Part shown: piece after piece, positions 37,522-49,424 of the stretch
How positions within the stretch are numbered: the first letter of the stretch is position 1
Layout of the letters: every line of letters begins with the position of its first letter
NCBI RefSeq assembly: GCF_016097555.1
Contig: NC_054702.1
Span: 76,325,679 to 76,389,678 of the forward strand
DNA from: Gigantopelta aegis
Taxonomy: Eukaryota; Mollusca; Gastropoda; Neomphalida; Peltospiridae
Length of the DNA: 64,000 bases
Reading direction: 5' to 3'
Position numbers and translations under genes: made by a program
Notes under the pieces: model-generated
What the model saw: the letters and a program-made list of their open reading frames with translations, nothing else
Told to the model about the DNA's origin: nothing
Databases searched by the model: none

Positions 37522-38193
37522 ACTATAATCTAATTTGGCAAAGCTATTAATAACTACCTTAATTTTTTTTAGGCACGGTCTGCTGCAATTTACTGAGTTA
37601 GCAAGGTAGACAAAACTGGGCATATTTCTGGGGACATCACTGCCTCAACCACGCCCACATCACCCCTTCCTGGGGGGGGGACCAAGTCAAAACAGGTGGA
37701 TAGATTAAAATCTTAAAAAGAATACATAGGATACAGATGGAGACGGATTGGGGTGAAAACGTATGCTACCACAGTGACACTAAGTGAGTGAGATAAGAAA
37801 CCTACTTTGTGTATCCCAGTCGTGGAGCATTAGTAAAAAAAATTAGTTCGGACGAAGGAAAACTCAACTGTTTCACTTTGGTAAATCGATCCTATGACAC
37901 CTAATAGCAAATGTATTTAACGGACCCGGTGATTACGTATTGCCAATACTTGTCTGTACACATTCGTTGCTGTACTGTCGTTACCGATGCTGATAAACAC
38001 GCCACACGTACGTATGCAAGTAGCTTGAGATCTACCACGTATTTTGATGTAAATCAGTCAAGCGTATCCGTCCCCCGTCTGCACGTCACTGTCACTGCAC
38101 TGGCAGGTAACATCAGACGACACGGCTGAGATTTACCGCCAACACAAACTCGTCATCGACCTGTGCAGAAACATCCACACTGTGACAACTTAC

Positions 38194-38390
38194 CTTAAAA
38201 TGGTCCACTGTTAAAACAATAAATTCCCCTTTTCTTCCGCCGCTGCGCCAGAACACTTGAATACGAGACAAGTCTTTTTGAAACGAAATCACCTTTAAAG
38301 CGATATCACAATCTCTTTGAATAAAGCAATGGCCGCGAACACCTGAAGGATACCTGTATCAGCGCCCCCATGCGACAGGCACGTCAATTA
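38194..38390 (-). promoter_or_regulatory. candidate CpG-rich promoter and noncoding first exon
   Basis: About 37900-38400 is unusually GC- and CpG-rich for this window and largely free of repeats. On the minus strand, a segment containing GTTCTGGCGCAGCGGCGG ends in TTTTAAG|GTAAGTTGTCAC, a near-perfect donor (GT at 38193-38192). Upstream is GTTCGCGGCCATTG, resembling a core promoter with CCAT/CCAAT-type sites. No coding frame is evident. If real, the gene runs leftwards and its coding exons have not been found in 3-38 kb. Confidence 0.4.
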
Positions 38391-38569
38391 TTTGTAAGGC
38401 GGGACAGTGACAGTATATAATTTGACCCGTGTCAACAATAACCACAAATGAAAAAAAATAACTTGTTTTAAAGGAGAAAAATATAATATAATATTATATC
38501 TTTTAAAAAGAAAAGAAAAATTAAGTAAACATTATGTAGAGGAGAAATCGGTTTAACCAAAACATGTCA

Positions 38570-38725
38570 TGCCAACAGGCGCGTGTGCAAGGATTTTAGC
38601 ATGGGAGGGCCTATGGCGAGCGAATTTTATAGGGGTGTCGAGACATGCTCCCTCGGAAAATATGTTGAAAAAAAAGGAACAAAATTTACTTGAGCAGGTA
38701 GAGGTTTCGACCCCCAAAACACATC
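38570..38725 (+). repeat. interspersed repeat, copy 1 (GCGTGTGCA ends)
   Basis: Bounded by GCGCGTGTGCAAGG and CGCTGCACACGCG, which are inverted. Inside, in order, are AATTTTATAGGGGTGTCGAG, GGAAAATATGTTG, TTGAGCAGGTAGAG and CGACCCCCAAAAC. The same order of motifs occurs at 40196-40375 and, in part, at 50727-50828. Confidence 0.6.
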
Positions 38726-38741
38726 CGCTGCACACGCGTTT

Positions 38742-39225
38742 GGCTAGCCCGAGTACTCTGACTGTAGAGGGCTAGACGGACATTGGTAGGTAGGGCTGAA
38801 TATATGTCCAAATGTCCGTCTAGCCCTCTTCAGTCAGTAAAGTTTGTTTTATTTAACGACACCACTAGAGCACATTGATTTTTTATCTTATCATCGGCTG
38901 TTTTTTAGAGGAAACCCGCTGTCGCCACAAAATGGGCTACTCTTCCGATTAGCAGCAAGGGATCTTTTATTTGCACTTCCCACAGGCAGGATAACACAAA
39001 CCATGGCCTTTGTTGAACCAGTTATGGATCACTGGTCGGTGCAAGTGGTTTACACCTACTTATTGAGCTTTGCGGAGCACTCACTCAGGGTTTAGAGTCG
39101 GTATCTGGATAAAAAATATCATGCCTAGACTGGGATCCGAACCCAATACCTACCAGCCTGTAGACCGATGGCCTAACGACGACACCACCGAAGCCGGTTC
39201 TACAGTCAGAGTACTCGGGCTAGCG
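38742..39225 (-). repeat. SINE (head 2 + tail B) between 25-bp inverted repeats
   Basis: GCTAGCCCGAGTACTCTGAC (to 38767) is inverted at 39200-39225. A second hairpin (AGAGGGCTAGACGGACATT and its inverse) occupies 38764-38830. Between them, about 38838-39199, is a minus-strand SINE with tail B (AACGACACCACTAGAGCACA) and head 2 (GGCTTCGGTGGTGTCGTCG on its own strand, with box-B-like GGGTTCGGATCC). Confidence 0.75.
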
Positions 39226-39710
39226 CTTGGCTAATTACCACTGGATTTTTTTGGTGGGTTTTTAAAATACAAATTACACGACAATAGATCGATAAAAGGT
39301 TTTATTTGGCATGAGTGAATTGGAACCTTGATTTATATTATTACCTGAAGGGCCACGGAAAACTGTGCCAGAGAGTTATTATCGTAAGTGGTGTTGGCTG
39401 AAGAATCAATTTGACATTATGAAATAGCTGTACAACTATGTACAATATTGATTGCAACTGGTACATTTTCCTGTGTATCCATTTCTTGCAAAGATCCAAA
39501 TCGCCAGGTCTGTTTATTTATTTTTCTTAAAAAAATAAGTAATACATTTAGATGGTATAGGGGTCGGGGCCAGACGTGGGAAGGGAGGACTGCCCCGAAA
39601 TAATAGACTGCCTCCCCAATCAAACAACCCCCTCACCCTTCTCCAACTGCTGTCATCTTCCGACGCCATAGGATGGATCGGGAGTGAACGAGTTACTTGC
39701 AGTCCAGGTT

Positions 39711-40000
39711 AAAAGTTAAAGTTTGTTTTGATTAACGATACCACTAGAGCACATTGATTTATTAATTATCGGCTGTTGGATGTCAAATATTTGATAATTT
39801 TTACATATAATCTTAGAGCAGAAACCCGTTATATTTTCCCATTGGTAGCAAGTGATTTTTTATATGCGGCATCCCACAGACAGGACAACACATACCACGG
39901 CCTTTGATATACCAGTCGTGGTGAACTATGGGCCCACCGACGGGGATCGATCCTAGACCGACCGCGCACTAGGCGAGAGCATTACCACAGTCTAAGCATA
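39711..40000 (-). mobile_element. SINE, head 1 + tail B, internally deleted
   Basis: Tail B and centre are complete, but the piece between GTCGTGGTGAACT and ATGGGCCCACCGACGGGG has lost about 25 bp compared with other copies. Confidence 0.88.
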
Positions 40001-40195
40001 CTTGCTAGGAACGCCAACACAACACTTTGTCTGAAGTAATTGAGTAGCGACGTGGCAATATGTTTAAGTACCACTTTTAAATACGGTGGTATTCAGACTG
40101 ATACTTGGATGGTAAGTAGGGTTAAGGGATCTTAGTAAGTAGAAGTCTAAAATGAATCTTTTGTGTCTCGTCTTTACAAAGGCGGTTACAGGAAT

Positions 40196-40231
40196 TATTG
40201 CGCGGGGTCTAGCCTGTGGCCAGCAAAATTT

Positions 40232-40271
<40 letters not shown>

Positions 40272-40375
40272 CGAGTTAAGTACCATGGGAAAATATGCTG
40301 GGGTAAAAGAAAAAATATCTTGAGCAGTGGGAGATCCTTGAACCCCCCCCCCCCCCCCCCCCCGCAAACGCGTCT
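40196..40375 (+). repeat. interspersed repeat, copy 2, with G36 and C21 expansions
   Basis: Same motif order as 38570-38725 (AAATTTATTGGGG, GTCGAG, GGGAAAATATGCTG, CTTGAGCAGTGGGAG, GAACCCCC, CGCAAACGCG). The short G run has become 36 G (40235-40270) and the C run 21 C (40343-40363), about 72 nt apart and complementary. Confidence 0.6.
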
Positions 40376-40675
40376 GATTATTATTATTTTTTTAATAAAA
40401 AAAACCCCACCCAAAACAAACAAAACCCCTCCTAAAAAAAATGATAATCTGTGCTCATTTTTACTAAGCTTGTTTTGGGTGTTCTCCATTTGTCCTGAAG
40501 CCGTCGGTGAAGAAAAAAGTGAATGAGGAGTAAACACAAAAACACCCAGGAGTAACCAATACGTATTAAGAGGACACCCACCCTGTTTTGAACAAGTGAT
40601 CAATGACCGCCGTGCAGTATATGAAAGGCTGTTCTAAAGTTCAAATAAATAAATAATATCTTTAAATCGGAATAG

Positions 40676-40940
40676 TTGACCTCAGTAGCTTACTGGTTAA
40701 TCCATTGGACTTATGGCTGGAAGGAGCTGGGTTGGCATCTAGTGACCGATACAACCAAGAGCAAGAGAGAGTTTTATCAGAGGCGTGGGCTCGGGAGTCA
40801 AACCTACCGCCCCTGCTCCAAGCAAAATTTCTTTTTAAAAATTATTTTCTGGGGAAGTACGACTCGAACTCACTAAAAACGTCGCTTGATACAATAGAAA
40901 GACCTCCTCTGCACATGCTCCTGAGAGGGGAGGTATAAGT
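40676..40940 (+). mobile_element. tRNA-like repeat, third head type
   Basis: GTAGCTTACTGGTTAATCC (box-A-like) and GGAGCTGGGTTGGCATCTAG (weak box B) open a GC-rich segment. No shared body with the 15197 copy was confirmed. Confidence 0.4.
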
Positions 40941-42832
40941 CCAGAACACCGACTTTTACAAACAATTAACCAATGTCTTGGACAATGGGCTTCTTCTGTT
41001 ACCATTTAGCCCTTGTTTTAGAATTTCCAAATGGTAGCCAACTAATAGACACTGTTAAAAAATGTGCGCAAGTGTTGTTAAACCTTTTTGTTCTTTCTGT
41101 CTATAGGCTTTAGTTCAAATGTTTGCAAGTGACCATCTCACCCTACTACAAAAACCCTATACCGACTGAGTTGAACTAGTGTAAAACGCTATTCGTTTTT
41201 AAAGTGTCCGCGCAAAACAAACCCGTAACTAATGGTAGTTTGGAGACTGTCATCTTAATTGTACTCTCATCTCTCACAATCCCACAAAAGACGAAACGAA
41301 ATTCACCCGAGCCTTAACACGAAAGGCATTGCATACATATATAGAAAAGTTCATACAGGCAGTTGCAGTTCTTCAAGTGGGTTAACTCAGTGGAAATGTG
41401 AATGCTATACACAAACCATGTTTTTAAAAAAACTTTATTTCTTGTAAATTCAGTACTTTTAAAATATTTCTGATATCCTTTTAATAGTTCTAAAGTCTTT
41501 CATAACTCCATAGGAAAGGCTTCTGTACTTTCATTGGTATTATCAATACTGTTGAACTTTTGTTTTTATTTTAATCTGTACACAAGGTGAGACGTACAGT
41601 AACTAAATAATTTGTCTCTGTCAGTCTGCCAATTATAGATGTGTTCTAATCACACCAACAGTTGTAATTTGTAATAATTTATAAGCCACTAAATAACAGA
41701 TGTAACTTTTGTAATAGTTGTTCAATAATTTATTTTGTTTTACTGACATAGGTAAAATATAATTCTGATAAAATATTTCAGAACATTCACTCTCTTGTAA
41801 CGTTATCCAAATGTGTTACAGGTTTGTAACTTAACCAAACTTAGTGTCCATTGTTACGGGTTGAAAGTAGGGTCTGCGCTTTTAACGTTTATGAATATAA
41901 TATTCTTTTACTGAAAGAAACACAAAAAAACCTAACAATTAACACAGCGTATTTTAAACTACCCAGTCACTATAAACATTTTGAAAACTCAGTATGTACA
42001 GTCTTTTTATACACAATATATTTTATTTTCATATACGTATTTCCATCATCCTACACTCAAAATTAGTTGTAATCCATGTAAAAAATGCATGATTCGTTTG
42101 CAATCCTATAAAACTGTTTGGTAGTATATGCTAATATGAATAAATGTTGCTATCCAGTTTCGGGCATTTTTGTTTAATTCGGGCAAAAGCCAGCCTGACC
42201 CCCTACAAAAATGGGAGCCCGTACGTCTGTGTTGCTAGGGGATAGTTGGGTGGGCAGCGTATGCATTTGAAACAAACAAACAAACAATGTTGATGAAATA
42301 TTCCATACAAAATCAACATTCTTTATATATCGTTTTCGGAGGCGATGGGGGGGGGGGGGGGGGGGGTACCCAAAATGTCAGTTTACTTAGTGCTATAGGT
42401 AGCGATATTTTAATCGTTAGTTCTGGTTTATTATTTATTTGTTTATTTTTATTTATTTTTATTTATTTTTATTTTTACTGTTTTACTGTTCCAACGACCT
42501 ATACGTAGGGTTACTGTTGTGACTGTATAATCCATTTTAATTTGGTTTGTTTTATTTCTTCACTGTTAGGTTGATATGCTTAAAAAGTATGCCATCTTTT
42601 GAATATGAAATTTTATATGTAGCCTACTATTCCCTTGATTTGTTACTCAGCTACTTCTTCAAGTAAAGGTCAATTTAGAAAGCATCACGTGTCGAAGAAG
42701 AAGAAGTAGAAGAAGAAGTAAAAACACTTATACAACACAATAACCAATCAATTTGTCTCCCACCTTTCCCCCTTTCTAAGCTTCCTTTTAAAGATCAAGT
42801 CAGTAATCAATCTTTATTCTATGCAGCATGGA
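40941..42832. other. no gene seen
   Basis: AT-rich. Poly-G at 42348-42366, TTTA-type repeats at 42427-42477 and a GAAGAAGAAG-type tract near 42696. Confidence 0.4.
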
Positions 42833-43075
42833 CTGATTTGATTGTTTTGTTTAACGACATCACTAGAGCACATTGATTTATTAATCATCGGCTATTGGAT
42901 GTCAAACATTTGCTTTTTTGACATATAGTCTTAGAGAGGAAACGCACTACATTTTTCCATTAGTAGAAAGATATCTTTTATATGCACCATCCCACAGACA
43001 GGATAGCACATACCACGGCCTTTGACATACTAGTTGTGGTGCATTAGCTAGAACGAGAAATAGCCCAAACCGACG

Positions 43076-43148
<73 letters not shown>

Positions 43149-43283
43149 TAGATGATATTCGAGATATGGCACGCGGGTTAAGGTTTAGATTTATTATGTT
43201 TACGACACCACTAGACCACATTGCTTTATTACTCATCGGTTATTGGATATGTCAAACATTTAATTTTCAAAGGAAACCCCCTA
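42833..43283 (-). mobile_element. SINE tail B copy, (GA)n, second tail B fragment
   Basis: A first SINE (42840-43078) stops at AGCCCAAACCGACGGGAAG and is followed by (GA)n to about 43144. A second tail B piece (ACGACACCACTAGACCACAT) occupies 43198-43283. The GA tract appears to have grown at the junction. Confidence 0.8.
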
Positions 43284-44609
43284 CGAGTAGTCTAGTATAA
43301 ACTCTAGTACTATCCTCTAGCTATATCTTGGCTTGACGGGCGCCTTTGCAGAGTGGGTGGGGTGGCATTCGAACCCCATGTTCACAGCGAATTTTCGTTT
43401 TTATATATATTTTCCATCGGATCAGAAGACATTAATCGTTCATTGTACAGATGATGTGTGCAATGAGGCTATTTAAATCTATGTAGCATAGATGTGAGAC
43501 TTGGCGCCCATCTGTAAACAAATATATACCATATCAAAGAATTCGTATGGAATTTAGAGCATTAGAAACCTTAAGACTGACGACATGCTCTAACTTGATA
43601 GCAAAATTTGTCTTTTTATAACAATAGAGAAAATGTATTTATGAAGTGGTTATCACTTTCGTACAACTCTAATCCATGCATCACCAGACACACCAAATTG
43701 TCCTTCATACAGGCATACAATTAGTTCAGTGATCAGCTCCACTTCGGAGATATAATGGGTGTATGCATGTACGGTCGTGTCCAGACTATATCGTGTTAAA
43801 ATGTCTCCAGATTGCTTTTTCACATTGTGTATTTTCAAGTGTGTATGTTGCTATTGTGAGAATCAGCTGGAACTATTAATGGTGCGTTCCCACGATGCGA
43901 CTTGAAGTAGGCTTAACATTAAAACAATAGTCCACGCTTTTAAGATTTTTTTTTTATTACAGAAAAAAGTGTCATTTGGAAGGTAAAACTGCTTCAACTC
44001 CCCGACAACTTGCAATGTACAGCTAAAATCGATACAATTTAAATTTTCTTTTTTGCAAAACTTTTGTTTGCTATGTATCTTACTACCAGTTCCTGCTATG
44101 CACGTACTATGGGGTGGGTGGGTAGGGGGTGGTTGGTAGTAAGCTATAACTGACCACCATTTCCATCCTTTAATATAGGCAACAACCATAATGTAGGTTC
44201 AGTAAAATCAAAACAAACACGATATTAAAGAATAGCACTTTACATCATGCAGTGACGTATCATACAGTAATTTAAATAACAATAATTATAATAATCTATA
44301 TATCGATATTTTACATTAGCCAGCTTGTTCAATATGGTTATTGGCATCATTTTATACGATTTCGATCATTTTGTCTGCGACTGTTTCTATTGGTTGATTC
44401 CAACTTTCGTTAATTTCCAGCATGTGTCAGGTAAATTCTGTTTTATGTAAAAATTACAGTTCAGTGGTATCTCTTTATTACACGACAGTTTAATTTTACA
44501 GCCCAGCATGAATCATTATGTAGGCTATTTTGTCTATCCTTTGCGCATACCACGTAACTATACAAAATATATAACATGTCAACAGCATTTGTCATTTTAC
44601 AAATCTGGC
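43284..44609. other. no gene seen
   Basis: No repeat copy or exon recognised; overlapping minus-strand frames near 43653-44189 lack domain or splice support. Confidence 0.35.
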
Positions 44610-44815
44610 TATTTGTCGTTTCAGCCAGTACACTATGGCTGGTATATCAAAGGCCGTGGTGGTATGTGCTATCCTGTCTGTGGAATGGTGCATACAAAAG
44701 ATCCCTTGCTACTAATGGAAAAATGTAGTAGGTTTTCTTTCAGTATTACCAAGTATTTGACATCCAATAGCAGATAATTAATAAATCAATGTGCTCTAGA
44801 AAGAAACATAAACTT
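44610..44815 (+). mobile_element. SINE, tail B, 5'-truncated
   Basis: Starts CAGCCAGTACACTATGGCTG and ends AATCAATGTGCTCTAGA. The last bases of tail B are shortened. Confidence 0.85.
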
Positions 44816-45874
44816 ATCAGCTAAAGTCTACGATGTTTAAACAGGGAAATACCGTCTAAAAATAACTAGAGCTTACCTCGATAACTATTATTTCTCAGAC
44901 GTACGTGCGTTTTTAGAATTATGAAAAATGCATTTTGGGGTATTGCAAAAACCTGGATGACCAGAACCACTGCAGGTGTACAAAAATGAATATTCTAAAT
45001 AATAAAATATAAGTATAGTACTTCTAATTTAAAATATCAAAAACAGCTGTAATAGTGAAAAATACATAGTGTTTAAAAACTAGGGTCTGTCACTTTAATA
45101 CATACCAATGTTGTCTATTGAAAGCACCTAACAATCGGACAGTTGCAATGCACCTATAGAACGAGCGGTTATTATAATCCTAGACAAACGAAGCCGAACG
45201 GTTTAATTATGTTTTCTGTTAACGAATCATTAAACTGATCCATTGTGACATTTCCTACTGTGAAGTGTGATACGTTTTCTTGAGAAAAACGTCAAACCTA
45301 TTATGTACAATAAACACACATTTATAATGTAGCAAATCTTGGAAAGCAATCACCATTTAATTTACTACAGCGATGTAGATACGCACATATTATGTTTACG
45401 GCACGTACAATGCATAAGTTTATTTTGGATTTTGATTATGCGTCTTTATTATGAACATCTTATACCATAACCCTATATTAACGACAATCAAACAGTTTCA
45501 TTTTGTTATAAAGTATGCTATGGATAGGCTATATATGTCGATTTCCGGTGCTGATGATTTGGTATAGGCGAGTACAGAATAAGGCACATCGCCTTTGATT
45601 TCCCTCACGCCCCAAAAACGAAATATTTTTTTCATTAATTCAGTATTGCACATTAATCCAAGGACAGTGACATAATTTCAAAGACTTACTGCATGAGCAC
45701 AAGCTTTGTTTTGAAACAACAATATTTGATTTTAAGTCTGTATAGGAATTCCTGAGCAAAATTGAAATACACGTTTGAAATCTCCTGTCTTCCCAACTGT
45801 CTTTCACCACTATCCAGTTGCCCAAGATGTTAATGTATTCTTTGATTATCCTCGGTAGACTCACATGAATATTT
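44816..45874. other. no gene seen
   Basis: AT-rich flank downstream of the 419-codon gene; nothing recognisable. Confidence 0.4.
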
Positions 45875-46010
45875 CTCGTTCCAGTTAATGATCCATACTT
45901 GGTATGTGCTGTCCTATCTTCTCTCTGAAACTGTGTATTAAAGGTTTTCCTGATAACAAGAAGGAATATAGCTTATGTGGCAATAGCAGGTATTTCTCTC
46001 TAAATCTTTG
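45875..46010 (+). mobile_element. decayed SINE fragment, tail A type
   Basis: CTCGTTCCAGTTAATGATCC, TGGTATGTGCTGTCCTATCT and GGCAATAGCAGGTATTTCTC follow the central-domain order. Confidence 0.6.
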
Positions 46011-46030
46011 ATCTAAGCATAATAATCACA

Positions 46031-46396
46031 AATACCCAATAACTGCGATTAAACAGTATATTGCAGTGTTTAAAAATAAAAATGTCTTTCCTTTCTTTTC
46101 TTCTTAGACCGTTGGAATCTTTTTTGGAGCCATATCGATGTATGTGCCCGTCAAATGTAACCACAATTCTTCATTGCTATCCACCATTTTGCGACGTCGA
46201 TATACACCCAATAGCTGCGATTAAACAATATAATGAGGTATTTAAATACAAATGACTTTCCTTTCCCTTCTTCTTGTACTTCAGGAATCTTTTCTGAAAC
46301 CATATCATAACGACTTGCTCAGTCTAATATCGATGTATGTGCCCGTCGAATGTAACCACAATTCTTCATTGTTATCCACCATTTTGTGACGTCAAC
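46031..46396 (-). repeat. tandem duplication of the 3' end of the 419-codon gene
   Basis: Two adjacent diverged units, about 46031-46205 and 46206-46396. Both carry the string GCGATTAAACA, a pyrimidine run with TCTTTCCTTTC, and then the segment covering the last codons of the gene (shared CGATGTATGTGCCCGTC and TGTAACCACAATTCTTCATT). The unit nearest the gene supplies the present stop codon and 3' flank. The outer unit keeps a copy of the last codons, whose frame closes early at the equivalent of CGYI-stop. Confidence 0.85.
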
Positions 46397-47226
46397 ATCT
46401 TCCTCTTCGACCTCCTTCAAAGCCTCTTGGCGAGCCCTCAGAAACTGAGCTGTCGAGACGGTCTTTGCCCACCTTTCCGCCCTGGACAACACCCTTTCGT
46501 AATCTGTCTTCGGTTCATCAGAATCAGCTTTTGTATCCTTTTCTTTTTCTGTAGTTAGTTTTGAAATCGTGCTCTCCTTCCTTATTAACCGCTTACTGGC
46601 CGCCTCTCTGTTCAGCTGCTGCCACAGACCCGGGTCAGCAAACCTGGTGTTGAGAGTATGAGAGGCGCGCACAGTTGGACTTGTATATGGAACCCCGTGA
46701 TGACCTCTCTGAAAAATCATGGCCGTCTTTATCAGATGTCTTACCGCCAAGTTCTCGTAGGACGTCTGCCTACGACTCAGATGTTCAAGATATTCATTCG
46801 TGTTTTCCTTAACATATTTAAGATATTCCGTCAAAGCTTTATGCTCGACTTTCTGTAAGTCCTCTTGCTTCTTTCGAAATCTAAACGTCGATTTACCTTT
46901 CACACCAGAATCAGACGAATCACCATTCAGCTCCTCGGACGACAAGGGTGTTTCCCCATTGTTTGAAGTGCTATTTTCAAAATTGTTTGTGCCATTATGT
47001 GCTTCAAGCAACTTGTTCCGAAATATTTTTCTTCTTTCCGTTCGTTCAAATTTCCTGGTTTTAAGTTCTTCAGAGATGAAACCAGCTTCCCTAAGAGCCT
47101 TGTCGTGACAACTAAAGTGACTTCTGCGAGGAAGCAGCGCCTCAATTTCCTTCTTAGTCAACTTTATTACCCAAGGGCTAGCCTTTCTAGAGCTCTCTGC
47201 AGACTGTACACGTCTGTATTTTGATA

Positions 47227-47272
<46 letters not shown>

Positions 47273-47578
47273 TCGATCACTACAGGTTGTACTTATATTT
47301 TCCTTATGGGACACTTCTGTTGCATCACTGACAATTTTCTTGGTCTTGCTTGAAAGCACTTTCTTCGAACTACTTGAAACTGTTTCCTCAATTCCACTGT
47401 ATTTGTTAAACGATGCTGGACTGTGTGGCTTCTGGTTCTCAGGTAATAGTTGCTGCTCATTTATGGGTGTATAGCTGACATCATGCTTTACACTTACAGT
47501 CAAATCATGTTCAGTATTCCGAACCGTTGAATCAGCTTCTGTATCTTCTGCGATACACGGGAGTACGTTAATGGACAT
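46319..47578 (-). CDS. uncharacterised 419-residue intronless protein with poly-Asn tract
   Basis: Unrecognised. A single open frame runs from an ATG (A at -3) to TGA 46321-46319. The first 130 residues are low-complexity Ser/Thr/Lys-rich and contain 15 Asn (residues 103-117) encoded by an AAT repeat. A conserved-looking block follows at about 134-190 (PWVIKLTKKEIEALLPRRSH, then CHDKALREAGFISEELKTRK). A helical, probably coiled-coil segment lies at about 232-290, then HGVPYTSPT (294-302) and an alpha-helical C-terminus (RVLSRAERWAKTVSTAQFLR). There is no signal peptide or membrane segment. The H-x-V-P-Y-T-x-P-T motif recurs in the 489-residue gene 4.6 kb away on the same strand. Just downstream, the last coding bases and 3' flank are duplicated in tandem. 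An upstream AACAG at about 47622 could end a 5'UTR intron. Confidence 0.85.
47228..47272 (+). repeat. (ATT)15 microsatellite inside coding sequence
   Basis: Fifteen perfect ATT units, read on the minus strand as AAT = Asn in the 419-residue protein. A pure trinucleotide tract of this length should vary in length between individuals while keeping the frame. Confidence 0.95.
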
Positions 47579-48772
47579 GATGGTGAACTTTCATCACGTG
47601 TTTACACCCCGTTCATCACTGTTAATATTATTATTTGAAAGAAAAAAAATGTACGTTTCCTCCAAAACGTATCCCCGCACAGTACCAGGTGACTATATTC
47701 GACCAAATATGAGCCCACTGAATAAAACAACTAATAACGTTCATACCTGAGTTTAGTAAAGTTTCGACAAATATTCCATTGGCTCGATGGTGTTCATTCG
47801 TCATCTGCACCTTCTAGAATAATGTTTCAAGTTGGAAAATAATTGAATTTAACTATTGTATCCACTTGATTAGGCCTTGCCTTATTTTACAACATTAGGC
47901 ATCCAACAGGAACCATTTTAAATACACAAGCGTAGCATTATACGAATGTTTTAAATGGCAAAAATAAATTTAAAAGTATTAAACCTTTGTGCCATTTCGA
48001 ACGAAGAAAACAGTTTTAAATGTTTTAAGCATTTAACATCCAAATACATTCACATATATTACCCGATGTCTTATTTATATGTCTTGAAAGAAAGTTGATT
48101 GGTTGTGTTCAGTCGGCAGCTACAATGTTTACCCGGCACTACAGACCGTAAAATAGTACGAACAATTCCTCAAGGTACGCGTTGTCATATAGGAAACCTA
48201 CGAGTGGTCGCTCTAGTACTTATATATCAAATAAACAACATTAGCGTTTCACGTGAGCCAATATATCCAGTGATCAAGAACGCGCCAGGTCGCTGTTGGA
48301 CCTTTTAAACACGTCGGCAAGTACCTATTTGCCCGGCAGTGAACGGTTCAAGAAGATTGTGTCGGTAAAGGTTTTTCAATCCGGACAATGTTTCTCAGCT
48401 GGAGTCCCTGGTTTCAATATTTGTATTGCGTGTAATGAGCGTCTTGGGATTAAATTCGATTTATTTCATGTATTGTTTATTTTAGCTGTCGTTTCTAGGT
48501 CGGCACAAATATACTCAAACACTGGAAAGTTTGGCTATACACCTTTCCCCTAATGCCACTAACACGCAAACTTTCCATTAAAACATTTCATGGTGAAAAT
48601 GTTGTCCTGCAAAAACACACAACACACCCATACAACTGACCCGAGAATGTTATTTATGGCTACATCTTATAAATGAATAGCAGGTAAACAATAAAGGGTT
48701 AGTACAATAACATATGGTGTGTTTAGGCAGGTCTGTGCGCTGCTATTTAGGAGGAAGATGGAAGTCGATACC
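47579..48772. other. upstream region of the 419-codon gene, no exon recognised
   Basis: Moderately GC-rich near 48100-48560. May hold the promoter or a 5'UTR exon of the 419-codon gene (minus strand). No clear TATA box was chosen. Confidence 0.3.
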
Positions 48773-48784
48773 TGGTCTGTAAAA

Positions 48785-49048
48785 ACTTTTGTTTTGTTTA
48801 ACGACACCACTAGAGCACATTGATTTATTAATCATCAGCTATTGGGTGTCAAACATTTGGTAATTTTTACAGTCTTAGAGAGGACACCTGCTATATTTTT
48901 CCATTAGTAGTAAGGGATCTGTTACATGCACCATCCGCACATACCACGGTCTTTGGTATACCAGTCGTGGTGCACTGGCTAGAGCAAAAAATAGCCAAAT
49001 AGGCTCACCAAAGGGGATCGATTCCATACTGACTGCGTATCAAGCTCT
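48785..49048 (-). mobile_element. SINE, tail B, 12-bp TSD
   Basis: TGGTCTGTAAAA at 48773-48784 and 49049-49060. Head 1 is partly missing after GACTGCGTATCAAG. Confidence 0.92.
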
Positions 49049-49154
49049 TGGTCTGTAAAAGAATTACTACAAATGGGATACATTTTATAATGGCTATTAA
49101 AATCCGTTGTAGGATCCAGGGGATGGTTACAGGGCTACCGTCCAAAAGGCCGAG

Positions 49155-49300
49155 ATGGAATCCATTACATGCACATTCCCATAGAAAAGACAGTATATAA
49201 TATTTGATATACTAGTCGTGGGGCACTCGTTGAGAGAAGTCGAGCCGTAACACGTCATTCTGGGTGCGAACGCAGTATCTACCAGCCTTAATTAAGTCCG
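49155..49300 (-). mobile_element. decayed SINE fragment, head 2 type
   Basis: TACATGCACATTCCCATAGA and GATATACTAGTCGTGG, then head-2-like GGTGCGAACGCAGTATCTAC. Confidence 0.55.
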
Positions 49301-49368
49301 ATAGTTTATTCATTCATTTCAACTTACTTTCGTGCTTATATCCAATTAAGTTTCAAGCACGTTGTCCT

Positions 49369-49370
<2 letters not shown>

Positions 49371-49422
<52 letters not shown>
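49371..49422 (+). repeat. (AC)n microsatellite
   Basis: About 26 AC units between two SINE-like fragments. Confidence 0.95.

Positions 49423-49424
<2 letters not shown>

Noticed and set aside
40064-40603. 179-codon minus-strand frame with poly-Pro and poly-Gly
   Set aside because: Kept open by the G36 and C21 homopolymers of a repeat element; no domain or splice support.
46061-47224. Plus-strand frames opposite the 419-codon gene
   Set aside because: Antisense shadows of a clearly longer, better composed frame.
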